From: Gammaproteobacteria bacterium | Lineage (GTDB): Bacteria; Pseudomonadota; Gammaproteobacteria; CAISUE01 | Direction: 5' to 3' | Assembly (NCBI GenBank): GCA_947378515.1 | Contig: CANCKG010000027.1 | Location: 1 to 7,326, forward strand | Length of the DNA: 7,326 nucleotides | Shown here: positions 1 through 6,268 of the stretch, one piece after another | Layout of the letters: each line of letters starts with the position of its first letter | Position numbering within the stretch: position 1 is the stretch's first letter | Position numbers and translations under genes: made by a program | Notes under the pieces: generated by a model | What the model was told of the DNA's origin: nothing | What the model saw: the letters and a program-made list of their open reading frames with translations, nothing else | The model's database searches: none

Positions 1-501
1 AAAGTGGCTGTAGTGGCAGATTCAAGTCAAGCAATGACTTCGCCAGTGGGGTATTGGCAAACGATTGATGATAAAACGAATCAACCTAAAAGTATCGTCA
101 AACTATTTGTGCTGCAAGGGAAATTATACGGTCGAATCATGCAAGTCAATTATCAGCCAGGTCATGGGCCAGCCGATGTGTGTGATAAATGTACCGGAGT
201 GCGTCAAAATCAGTTGATTCTTGGTATGGTCTTTATGTGGGGTTTGGTGCCCGATCCGTCAGAAGCCAATCATTGGATCGATGGCCAAGTCGTGGATCCG
301 AAAGTGGGCAGTCAATACAATAGCGAGCTAAGCTTAGTTGATAATGGTCAGACGATAAAAATGTTAGGTTATATGGGGTCGACGTTATTTGGTCGGACGC
401 AAACCTGGCACCGCGTTCCAGCAACTGCCTTACAAGCTTTTCCAGCGACTATGGTCGCCTCTGGTGCGGATTTAGCTGCGGTAACAGCTGTGTCGCAATA
501 A
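1..501 (+). CDS. DUF2147 family envelope protein, 5'-truncated by window edge
   Basis: The reading frame is open to the left edge and stops at TAA 499-501. A GTG at 4 is the first possible start inside the window, but the true start is probably upstream. The first residues (VAVVA then DSSQA) look like the tail and cleavage site of a signal peptide, so a periplasmic protein is likely. The domain matches DUF2147: a GYWQTIDDKTNQPKS opening, IVKLFVLQGKLYGRI, a CDKC cysteine pair (codons at 181 and 190), a DPKVGSQYN-type segment, and the family's closing LFGRTQTWHRV. About 27 residues rich in Ala, Thr and Val follow the domain, more than I expect for the family. The biochemical function of DUF2147 is not established as far as I know. 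bamD follows after 64 bp with its own candidate promoter, so an operon with bamD is not evident. Family assignment is confident; function is unknown. Confidence 0.85.
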   Translation, partial: KVAVVADSSQAMTSPVGYWQTIDDKTNQPKSIVKLFVLQGKLYGRIMQVNYQPGHGPADVCDKCTGVRQNQLILGMVFMWGLVPDPSEANHWIDGQVVDPKVGSQYNSELSLVDNGQTIKMLGYMGSTLFGRTQTWHRVPATALQAFPATMVASGADLAAVTAVSQ

Positions 502-518
502 GAAGGGTGAAAACCCGT

Positions 519-524
519 TATAAT
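519..524 (+). promoter_or_regulatory. Candidate promoter -10 box upstream of bamD
   Basis: A consensus TATAAT lies 41 bp before the preferred bamD start. No convincing -35 box sits 16-18 bp upstream, because the spacing falls on the end of the preceding gene. A 4-bp stem closed by a GAAA tetraloop (505-516) lies just upstream and lacks a T-run, so it is not a convincing terminator. The promoter call rests on one hexamer in the right gap. Confidence 0.35.
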
Positions 525-565
525 CTTACTACTTTAATTTTTGGCTCCACGGTGATTGCATGTTT

Positions 566-1354
566 ATGAAGAAAATTTGGCTTCCCCTTTTGTCGGCATT
601 GTTAGTGAGTGCGTGCTCCACGACGCCGACGCCTAGCCAGAAATATGCTAAATTTACCGCAAAACAAATTTATCAGACGGCCGAAATTAAATTAGCGAAG
701 CGTGATTACCGCGAGTCTATTGAAGCGTATGAAGCGTTAGATGCCTTGTACCCCTTTAATAAGGATGATCAACAAGCGGAATTAGATGTTATTTATGCCT
801 ATTTTCAAAATGATGATATGCCAGCGGCAGCGGCTTCAGCAGAACGTTATATCCGCTTGTATCCGCGTGCGGCGAATGTTGATTATGCCTATTATATGAA
901 AGGCGTAGCGAATTTTTACCAAGATCGTGGTTGGTTTCAGCGGTATATGCCAACGGATCAAGCGGTACGTGACCCCGGTTCTACGCTGCAATCCTATAAG
1001 GATTTTGAAGTGTTGTTAAAATTATATCCTGATAGCCAATACGCGCCAGATGCGCGACAGCGTTTAGTGTACTTGCGTAATTTATCGGGTCGCTATCAAG
1101 AAGAAGTTGCAGCTTTTTATTTGGAAAAACAAGCGTATGTGGCAGCGATTAATCGGGCCAAAGCTGTGATCAGCTTATACAATGAGACGCCATCTTGCCA
1201 GAAAGCACTGGTGATCATGATTAAGGCTTATCAAGCATTGGGCTTAACAGCCCAAGCTGTTGATGCTAGCGCGGTGTTGCAGCAGAACTACCCGATGGTG
1301 GCGTTCGCCTTAACGAACGGTACCTATTCAGCACCGTTAGTTGATTTATCCTAA
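566..1354 (+). CDS. bamD: Outer-membrane assembly lipoprotein BamD (ComL)
   Basis: BamD is the essential TPR lipoprotein of the BAM complex, which folds beta-barrel proteins into the outer membrane. It sits on the periplasmic face of that membrane and binds BamA, BamC and BamE. The N-terminus MKKIWLPLLSALLVSAC is a lipoprotein signal peptide with lipobox VSA-Cys, the acylated cysteine being residue 17. The mature part carries TPR-like helices with the BamD hallmarks ALYPFNKDDQQAELDVIYAYF, RYIRLYPRAANVDYAYYMKG, the DPGSTLQSYKDFEVLLKLYP segment, and SQYAPDARQRLVYLRN. At 262 residues it is slightly longer than the E. coli protein (about 245). An ATG at 560 is also in frame. I prefer 566 because the weak Shine-Dalgarno GGTGA (551-555) is better spaced to it and MKK is the typical lipoprotein start. 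No clear intrinsic terminator follows. Confidence 0.95.
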   Translation: MKKIWLPLLSALLVSACSTTPTPSQKYAKFTAKQIYQTAEIKLAKRDYRESIEAYEALDALYPFNKDDQQAELDVIYAYFQNDDMPAAAASAERYIRLYPRAANVDYAYYMKGVANFYQDRGWFQRYMPTDQAVRDPGSTLQSYKDFEVLLKLYPDSQYAPDARQRLVYLRNLSGRYQEEVAAFYLEKQAYVAAINRAKAVISLYNETPSCQKALVIMIKAYQALGLTAQAVDASAVLQQNYPMVAFALTNGTYSAPLVDLS

Positions 1355-1390
1355 GCGTAAAGGATCAGGAACCGCTCATGAATTTTCTTC

Positions 1391-1420
1391 TTGTGGCTTG
1401 GTGATAAATGCTGCTATAAT
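1391..1420 (+). promoter_or_regulatory. Extended -10 promoter for tRNA-Val and probably thrS
   Basis: TATAAT at 1415-1420 is preceded by TG one base upstream (1412-1413), giving an extended -10 element. A partial -35 (TTGTGG, 1391-1396) sits 18 bp upstream. The expected transcription start is near 1427, about 10 nt before the mature tRNA 5' end. No terminator lies between the tRNA and thrS, so the promoter probably also serves thrS-infC-rpmI-rplT. Confidence 0.7.
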
Positions 1421-1436
1421 TATCGGCTCTTTATAT

Positions 1437-1511
1437 AGGCGCGTAGCTCAGCGGTAGAGCACCACATTGACATTGTGGTGGTCGGTGGTTCGAACCCACT
1501 CGTGCCTACCA
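1437..1511 (+). tRNA. tRNA-Val (anticodon GAC)
   Basis: The sequence folds as a full cloverleaf of 75 nt. The 7-bp acceptor stem pairs AGGCGCG (1437-1443) with CGTGCCT (1501-1507), with one G-U. The D-stem is GCTC/GAGC. The anticodon stem CCACA/TGTGG encloses loop TTGACAT with anticodon GAC at 1469-1471. The T-stem is GGTGG/CCACT with loop TTCGAAC. Discriminator A and an encoded CCA end at 1511. GAC reads valine codons GUC and GUU. The short D-loop explains the 75-nt length. thrS starts 28 nt after the tRNA 3' end with no terminator between, so thrS mRNA is probably released by tRNA processing. Confidence 0.97.
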
Positions 1512-1539
1512 GTTTTATTATCCGTAAATGCATTATTCT

Positions 1540-3429
1540 ATGATCACCATTACCTTGCCTGATGGCGCTACCCGTCAATTTCCTGCTGCTGTGACAGTTG
1601 CTGCTGTTGCCTTGAGCATCGGTGCAGGTCTTGCGAAAGCAACCCTAGCCGGCGTTGTGAATGGTCAATTAGTTGATAGCAGTTATCTGATTGAGCACGA
1701 TGCCAGCATCGCGATTATTACCCATAAAAGTCCCGAAGCACTTGATATTATTCGCCATTCAACAGCACATTTATTAGCTCAAGCGGTCAAGCAATTATTT
1801 CCATCAGCCCAAGTCACTATAGGACCGGTGATCGAAGACGGATTTTTTTATGATTTCGCTTTTGAACGCTCTTTTACACCCGATGATTTAAATACCATTG
1901 AAGCTAGGATGAACGAATTAGCGAAAGCGAGTTTGCCCATTAGCCGCAGTGAATTAAGTCGTGATGCGGCACGGGACTTTTTTAAAGCCCAAGGTGAGCA
2001 TTACAAAGTAGAAATCATAGACAGTATTCCGATCAGTGAAACACTATCGCTTTATAGCCAAGGCGACTTTACCGATTTGTGCCGTGGCCCTCATGCGCCA
2101 ACGACAGCGCCATTGACAGCGTTTAAATTGATGAAATTAGCCGGCGCTTATTGGCGCGGCGATTCCAATAATGTCATGTTGCAGCGGATCTATGGCACCG
2201 CTTGGCTTGACAAAAAAGCCCTTGATGCTTATTTGCACCGCCTAGAAGAAGCTGAAAAGCGTGATCATCGTAAACTCGCCAAAGCAATGGATTTATTTCA
2301 TTTGCAAGAAGAAGCACCCGGTATGGTGTTTTGGCATCCGAATGGTTGGGCCCTGTACCAAGTCGTTGAACAATACATGCGGGCTAAATTTGTCGCGCAT
2401 GGTTATCTTGAGGTTAAAACCCCGCAAGTTGTCGATCGCGTGCTGTGGGAAAAATCCGGTCATTGGGATAAATTTGGCGATGACATGTTTTATGTCAATG
2501 CCGATGAACGCCATTACGCTGTGAAGCCGATGAATTGCCCCTGTCATGTACAGATTTTTAACCAAGGCTTACGCAGTTATAAAGAATTACCGATTCGCTT
2601 AGCCGAATTTGGTTCTTGCCATCGTAATGAAGCTTCCGGCACCTTACATGGTATTATGCGCACTCGTAATTTTGTTCAAGATGACGCCCATATTTTTTGT
2701 ACTGAAGCTCAAATTGGCCCTGAAGTACAAGCGTTTATTAAAATGCTGTTTGAAGTGTATGGTGATTTTGGTTTAACGAATATTTCAGTGAAATTATCTA
2801 CTCGGCCAGAAAAAAGGGTCGGGGCTGATGAAGTCTGGGATAAAGCCGAACAAACATTGACCGACGTATTGAATGAAAGCGGTTTAGAATGGCAATTGCT
2901 GCCCGGAGAAGGCGCGTTTTATGGTCCTAAAATTGAATTTGTCTTAGAAGATAGTATCGGTAGACATTGGACTACCGGTTCGATGCAACTAGACTTCTCG
3001 ATGCCGACACGTTTAGAAGCGCAATACATTGGTGAAGACAGTGCCAAACATGTGCCTGTGATGTTGCATCGGGCAATCTTTGGCTCCTTAGAACGCTTTA
3101 TCGGTATTGTGTTAGAGCATTATGCTGGCTTACTACCTGCGTGGTTAGCGCCTGTTCAAGCCGTAGTGATGAATATTTCAGAAAAACAAACTAGCTACAC
3201 CGAGCAATTAACTGCTATATTACGAAGTTCAGGTTTTCGTGTGAAAGCGGACGTGAGAAATGAAAAGATTGGCTTTAAAATTCGTAGCGCTACGCTTGCA
3301 AAAGTGCCATATCTACTTGTCGTGGGTGATCGAGAAGCTGACAATAATCAAGTTTCGGTAAGAACGCAGCAAGGGCAAGATTTAGGTGTGATGTCCGTGC
3401 AAGCCTTTAGTCAATTGTTGGAGAGATAA
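1540..3429 (+). CDS. thrS: Threonyl-tRNA synthetase (ThrRS)
   Basis: ThrRS charges tRNA-Thr with threonine and hydrolyses mischarged Ser-tRNA-Thr in the cytoplasm. Domains in order: N-terminal TGS-like N1 (about 1-62, MITITLPDG start); editing domain N2 with HSTAH (H73, H77) and DLCRGPH (C181, H185), so editing looks intact; class II catalytic core; and an anticodon-binding domain from about [13 protein letters not shown] to the end. The catalytic zinc ligands C333, H384 and H510 are present, as are motif 2 Arg362 (CHRNE) and the motif 3 helix ending in [12 protein letters not shown]. An ATG at 1528 is also in frame. I chose 1540 because it matches the E. coli N-terminus and puts both editing histidines at the E. 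coli numbers. Neither start has a good Shine-Dalgarno. Several residues around the zinc/threonine pocket differ from E. coli: a Cys at 335 for Gly, N377 for Gly, and T479 and S481 for Cys and Thr. infC follows after 1 nt. Confidence 0.97.
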   Translation: MITITLPDGATRQFPAAVTVAAVALSIGAGLAKATLAGVVNGQLVDSSYLIEHDASIAIITHKSPEALDIIRHSTAHLLAQAVKQLFPSAQVTIGPVIEDGFFYDFAFERSFTPDDLNTIEARMNELAKASLPISRSELSRDAARDFFKAQGEHYKVEIIDSIPISETLSLYSQGDFTDLCRGPHAPTTAPLTAFKLMKLAGAYWRGDSNNVMLQRIYGTAWLDKKALDAYLHRLEEAEKRDHRKLAKAMDLFHLQEEAPGMVFWHPNGWALYQVVEQYMRAKFVAHGYLEVKTPQVVDRVLWEKSGHWDKFGDDMFYVNADERHYAVKPMNCPCHVQIFNQGLRSYKELPIRLAEFGSCHRNEASGTLHGIMRTRNFVQDDAHIFCTEAQIGPEVQAFIKMLFEVYGDFGLTNISVKLSTRPEKRVGADEVWDKAEQTLTDVLNESGLEWQLLPGEGAFYGPKIEFVLEDSIGRHWTTGSMQLDFSMPTRLEAQYIGEDSAKHVPVMLHRAIFGSLERFIGIVLEHYAGLLPAWLAPVQAVVMNISEKQTSYTEQLTAILRSSGFRVKADVRNEKIGFKIRSATLAKVPYLLVVGDREADNNQVSVRTQQGQDLGVMSVQAFSQLLER

Positions 3430-3433
3430 TATT
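3420..3433 (+). promoter_or_regulatory. infC ribosome binding site with AUU start codon
   Basis: GGAG (3420-3423) inside the last thrS codons is followed by a 7-nt spacer and ATT at 3431-3433. The frame from ATT is open into infC and encodes the IF3 N-terminal tail ending in [16 protein letters not shown], which matches E. coli RINGEIRAQEVRLTG. In E. coli the AUU start lets IF3 repress its own translation by discriminating against non-standard start codons. The same feedback is inferred here. Confidence 0.85.
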
Positions 3434-3961
3434 AGTACGATCATACAAGATAAAAAAACTCGTATAAACCACCAAATTCGGGTGGCTGAAGTTCGCTTAA
3501 TCGGTGCCAATGGTGAGCAAATCGGGATTGTTAAAATCCAGGAAGCCTTAAGCATTGCTGAAGACGCGACGTTGGATTTAGTGGAGATTTCACCGAATGC
3601 CGCGCCACCCGTCTGTCGGGTGATGGATTACGGTAAATATTTGTATGAACTGGGCAAGCAAAAAGCAGCTGCCAAGAAAAAACAAAAACAAGTGCAAATC
3701 AAAGAAATCAAATTCCGTCCGGGAACGGACGATGGCGATTATCAGGTCAAGCTACGCAACCTGATACGCTTTTTAGAAGAGGGCGACAAAGCTAAAATCA
3801 CGGTGCGGTTTCGTGGCCGAGAAATTAGCCATCAAGATCTAGGGTTGAAAATGCTCCAACGTCTGCAAATTGATCTCGGTCCCTTTGGGACTGTAGAACA
3901 ATTTCCTAAGATGGAAGGTCGGCAGATGGCTATGTTAGTCGCCCCACTCAAAAAGATCTAA
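3431..3961 (+). CDS. infC: Translation initiation factor IF-3
   Basis: IF3 binds the 30S subunit, keeps it apart from 50S, and proofreads the start codon and initiator tRNA. The N-domain runs to about residue 82 ([36 protein letters not shown]). A Lys/Gln-rich linker helix with AAAKKKQKQ follows. The C-domain contains [41 protein letters not shown] and the closing [11 protein letters not shown]. With the ATT start the protein is 176 residues, against 180 in E. coli. The first ATG/GTG/TTG start is GTG 3482, which would delete 17 residues including the conserved RINHQIR segment and has no ribosome binding site, so I reject it. The start lies 1 nt after the thrS stop, indicating co-transcription and probably translational coupling. 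The stop codon lies in the loop region of a hairpin (3945-3973). Confidence 0.95.
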   Translation: MSTIIQDKKTRINHQIRVAEVRLIGANGEQIGIVKIQEALSIAEDATLDLVEISPNAAPPVCRVMDYGKYLYELGKQKAAAKKKQKQVQIKEIKFRPGTDDGDYQVKLRNLIRFLEEGDKAKITVRFRGREISHQDLGLKMLQRLQIDLGPFGTVEQFPKMEGRQMAMLVAPLKKI

Positions 3962-4041
3962 TTTTTTTGAGTGCCTTTATGACCTTGCCAAATGTTACTG
4001 GTGAGGTTGTTTATTAATTTCGATATCGATGACGATATTGA
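3945..4041 (+). promoter_or_regulatory. Structured infC-rpmI intergenic leader, probable L20 operator
   Basis: Three hairpins lie in series. The first pairs CACTCAAAAA (3945-3954) with TTTTTGAGTG (3964-3973) across the infC stop codon. The second pairs ATGACCTTGCCA (3979-3990) with TGGTGAGGTTGT (3999-4010) around an 8-nt loop, using several G-U pairs. The third pairs TCGATATCG (4020-4028) with CGATATTGA (4033-4041) around loop ATGA and ends 17 nt before the rpmI ATG. None has a terminator T-run. In E. coli, L20 represses rpmI-rplT by binding RNA in this same gap. Equivalence is inferred from position and structure, not from a recognised L20-binding motif. Confidence 0.55.
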
Positions 4042-4058
4042 TCAATGCGAGTTGAATC

Positions 4059-4256
4059 ATGCCGAAAATTAAAACTAACCGTGGGGCCGCGAAGCGTTTT
4101 CGCCAAACTGCCAATGGTTATAAGCATAAACAATCGTTTGCCCGTCATATTTTGACTAAGAAATCTTCCAAACGGAAACGGTTTTTACGTGGTACCAAAG
4201 CTGTCAAACACTGCGATGTGATGTCTGTCCGTCGTATGTTAACCCATGCATCTTAA
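4059..4256 (+). CDS. rpmI: 50S ribosomal protein L35
   Basis: L35 is a small, very basic protein of the large ribosomal subunit. The 65 residues match the usual family length. The sequence opens with the family signature [14 protein letters not shown] and carries [25 protein letters not shown], the conserved basic core. The C-terminal 20 residues differ more from E. coli, as is common. The ribosome binding site is weak (GCGAG, 4047-4051), which fits translation controlled by the upstream hairpins. It is followed by rplT after 11 nt, with rplT's strong Shine-Dalgarno overlapping the rpmI stop. Confidence 0.97.
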   Translation: MPKIKTNRGAAKRFRQTANGYKHKQSFARHILTKKSSKRKRFLRGTKAVKHCDVMSVRRMLTHAS

Positions 4257-4267
4257 GGAGCTAACCC

Positions 4268-4630
4268 ATGGCTAGAGTTAAACGCGGGGTTACTGCCAGA
4301 GCCCGTCATAAAAAAGTATTAGATCAAGCAAAAGGTTACCGGGAAGCCCGTAGTAAGGTATACCGTGTAGCCAAACAAGCGGTTACCAAAGCCGGTCAAT
4401 ACGCTTATCGCGATCGACGCGTTAAAAAACGTGAATTTCGTGCCTTGTGGATTGCCCGTATCAACGCTGCAGTGCGTGAGTTAGGCATGAATTACAGCCG
4501 CTTCATCGCCGGCTTAAATAAAGCCGGCATCACCATGGATCGCAAAATGTTAGCGAACTTGGCATTTCATGATTTAGCCGCTTTTGGCGTGATCGTTGAA
4601 CAAGTGAAAGCAGCACTTGCCGCTGAATGA
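4268..4630 (+). CDS. rplT: 50S ribosomal protein L20
   Basis: L20 binds 23S rRNA early in large-subunit assembly and, in E. coli, represses its own operon. The 120 residues compare with 118 in E. coli. The basic N-terminal arm ([32 protein letters not shown]) is conserved, followed by [33 protein letters not shown] and the globular C-terminal part [22 protein letters not shown] strong Shine-Dalgarno AAGGAG (4255-4260) lies 7 nt before the ATG. It is the last gene of the block: an intrinsic terminator follows 20 nt after the stop, instead of the pheS-pheT pair seen in many gammaproteobacteria. Confidence 0.98.
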   Translation: MARVKRGVTARARHKKVLDQAKGYREARSKVYRVAKQAVTKAGQYAYRDRRVKKREFRALWIARINAAVRELGMNYSRFIAGLNKAGITMDRKMLANLAFHDLAAFGVIVEQVKAALAAE

Positions 4631-4650
4631 TCTAGTGGTTGGTTTGTCTT

Positions 4651-4681
4651 AAAAAACCCCGCCTAAGTGCGGGGTTTTTTT
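4651..4681 (+). terminator. Intrinsic terminator after rplT
   Basis: A 12-bp perfect stem pairs AAAAAACCCCGC (4651-4662) with GCGGGGTTTTTT (4669-4680) around loop CTAAGT, and a 7-T run ends at 4681. The matching A-run on the 5' side means it could work in both directions. It closes the thrS-infC-rpmI-rplT transcription unit. Confidence 0.95.
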
Positions 4682-4780
4682 ATGGGCTCGGAATAATTGA
4701 ATTTAAAGCGTATATTCAATCAGACACGCTTGGCAATGCGCTGAAGTGGAGAGTTTTTAATGCGTTAAGAGCGCCACGTC

Positions 4781-4881
4781 ATGCTATTGCTTGATTCAAA
4801 TGTGTTGATTACTGCTACAGCAGAGATGGTAGGCGCATGCTTAGTGCTAACGATCCACACTGCAAAATGATCAGGTCATAG
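4781..4881 (+). pseudogene. Possible remnant of a PIN-domain (VapC-like) toxin C-terminus
   Basis: A short frame from ATG 4781 to TGA 4868 reads LLLDSNVLITATAEMVGACLVL. This resembles the C-terminal PIN segment with pattern D-x-LIAATA-x-x-x-GA-x-LVT that carries an active-site Asp. Shifting frame near 4845 continues as [11 protein letters not shown] to TAG 4881, like the xNDPHFKxI tail of PIN ribonucleases. Upstream, a third frame gives NALRAPRHAIA. No intact frame or antitoxin gene is present. The remainder of the 4682-4940 gap holds only a 7-bp inverted repeat (ATTGAAT 4696-4702 with ATTCAAT 4714-4720) and the icd promoter. The assignment depends on short pattern matches across an assumed frameshift and is tentative. 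Confidence 0.3.
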
Positions 4882-4910
4882 ACTCCTCGCATCTTTATTG
4901 GCCCGCAGTA

Positions 4911-4916
4911 TATAAT
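4911..4916 (+). promoter_or_regulatory. Candidate -10 box of the icd promoter
   Basis: TATAAT lies 24 bp before the icd ATG, in a gap bounded upstream by a strong terminator, so icd needs a promoter here. No good -35 hexamer is found at 16-18 bp spacing. The expected start is near 4923, giving a leader of roughly 18 nt that contains the Shine-Dalgarno. Confidence 0.55.
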
Positions 4917-4940
4917 GACCTTTTGCTAAAGGGCACACTC

Positions 4941-6197
4941 ATGACGTTTCAACATATCACAATTCCTATTCATGGCACCAAAATCACCATTAATGCCGAT
5001 CATTCACTTAATGTTCCGAATCAGCCGATTATCCCATTCATTGAAGGTGATGGTATTGGCGCGGATATTACCCCGGTGATGATCAACGTGGTCGATGCTG
5101 CAGTGCAAAAAGCTTATCAGGGTGAGCGGTCAATTGCTTGGATGGAAGTGTATGCCGGTGAAAAGGCTACGAAAGTCTATGGTGCCGATGTCTGGTTACC
5201 TGAAGAAACTTTAACGGCCATTGGTGATTATGTGATATCGATCAAAGGCCCCTTAACCACGCCAGTCGGTGGTGGGATTCGGTCCTTAAATGTCGCTTTG
5301 CGTCAACAGTTAGATCTTTATATTTGTTTGCGTCCAGTACGTTATTTTTCTGGTGTGCCGAGTCCGGTGAAAGCACCTGAAAAAGTCGATATGGTGATTT
5401 TCCGGGAAAACTCTGAAGATATTTATGCCGGTATTGAATGGGCGGCTGACAGCGCTGAAGCGAAAAAAGTCATTGCATTTTTGCGTGACGAAATGGGTGT
5501 GACGAAAATTCGTTTTCCTGAAGCCTGTGGCATCGGTATTAAACCTGTTTCTAAACAAGGGACCGAGCGCTTAGTGCGCAATGCCTTGCAATACGCGATC
5601 GATAATGATAAGCCATCGGTGACTTTAGTCCACAAAGGCAATATCATGAAATTTACCGAAGGTGCTTTCAAAGATTGGGCTTATGCCTTAGCAAAAGCTG
5701 AATTCGGTGCGACCTTGATCGACCAAGGGCCATGGATGCAATTCACCAATCCTAAAACCGGTACAGTAATTGTGGTCAAAGACGTCATTGCCGATGCTTT
5801 TTTACAACAAATTTTATTGCGGCCAGAAGAATACAGTGTGATTGCCACGTTAAATTTAAATGGGGATTATATTTCCGATGCGCTAGCGGCCGAAGTTGGT
5901 GGTATTGGTATTGCGCCAGGTGCTAATTTAAGTGACAGTATCGCGATGTTTGAAGCAACGCATGGTACCGCCCCAAAATACGCGAATTTAAATAAAGTTA
6001 ATCCAGGGTCGGAAATTTTATCAGCGGAAATGATGTTGCGCCATATGGGTTGGTTAGAGGCCGCTGATTTAATTATTCAAGGTGTAAATGGCGCAATTAG
6101 TGCCAAGACCGTGACCTATGATTTTGAACGTGCTATGCCAGGCGCAACTCTAGTGACCTGTTCTGGTTTTGGTGATGCCATTATTAAGCATATGTAA
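4941..6197 (+). CDS. icd: NADP-dependent isocitrate dehydrogenase
   Basis: This enzyme oxidatively decarboxylates isocitrate to 2-oxoglutarate in the TCA cycle, making NADPH, in the cytoplasm as a homodimer. The 418 residues compare with 416 in E. coli and are close throughout: [61 protein letters not shown], the [13 protein letters not shown] metal/substrate region, and [11 protein letters not shown]. The NADP-specificity residues K346, Y347, Y393 and R397 correspond to E. coli K344, Y345, Y391 and R395. Ser115 matches the Ser113 phosphorylated by AceK, so reversible inactivation is possible if an AceK exists elsewhere. I chose ATG 4941 because AAAGGG (4928-4933) sits 7 nt upstream. A TTG at 4923 is in frame but would place the ribosome binding site inside the gene. 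Confidence 0.98.
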   Translation: MTFQHITIPIHGTKITINADHSLNVPNQPIIPFIEGDGIGADITPVMINVVDAAVQKAYQGERSIAWMEVYAGEKATKVYGADVWLPEETLTAIGDYVISIKGPLTTPVGGGIRSLNVALRQQLDLYICLRPVRYFSGVPSPVKAPEKVDMVIFRENSEDIYAGIEWAADSAEAKKVIAFLRDEMGVTKIRFPEACGIGIKPVSKQGTERLVRNALQYAIDNDKPSVTLVHKGNIMKFTEGAFKDWAYALAKAEFGATLIDQGPWMQFTNPKTGTVIVVKDVIADAFLQQILLRPEEYSVIATLNLNGDYISDALAAEVGGIGIAPGANLSDSIAMFEATHGTAPKYANLNKVNPGSEILSAEMMLRHMGWLEAADLIIQGVNGAISAKTVTYDFERAMPGATLVTCSGFGDAIIKHM

Positions 6198-6227
6198 GCT
6201 ACGCGGACGCTTAAATTGCTTTAAATC

Positions 6228-6259
6228 AACACCTCATCGTATAGGATGGGGTGTTTTTT
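6228..6259 (+). terminator. Intrinsic terminator after icd, abutting aroE
   Basis: An 11-bp stem with one G-U pairs AACACCTCATC (6228-6238) with GATGGGGTGTT (6245-6255) around a 6-nt loop, followed by a T-run to 6259. The T-run ends 9 nt before the aroE ATG, so any aroE message must either read through it or start within it. TTGCTT (6216-6221) and TATAGG (6240-6245), 18 bp apart, could form a weak promoter overlapping the hairpin. Confidence 0.85.
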
Positions 6260-6268
6260 GGAATTTTT

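Noticed and set aside
233..424. 63-residue minus-strand frame inside the DUF2147 gene
   Set aside because: It is a shadow of a well-supported coding frame with no motif.
505..516. GGGT-GAAA-ACCC stem as a terminator for the DUF2147 gene
   Set aside because: The stem is only 4 bp with no T-run, and it is followed by a TATAAT box.
2261..2565. 87-residue + strand and 90-residue - strand open frames inside thrS
   Set aside because: Both lie fully within the conserved ThrRS coding sequence, have no domain pattern or ribosome binding site, and are shadow frames.
3945..3973. Hairpin at the infC stop as an intrinsic terminator
   Set aside because: The stem is mostly A-T, the T-run is part of the stem and not after it, and rpmI-rplT lie just downstream in the same unit.
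5310..5671. Two overlapping minus-strand open frames within icd
   Set aside because: They are antisense to highly conserved Icd codons, with no recognisable protein motif or start signals.
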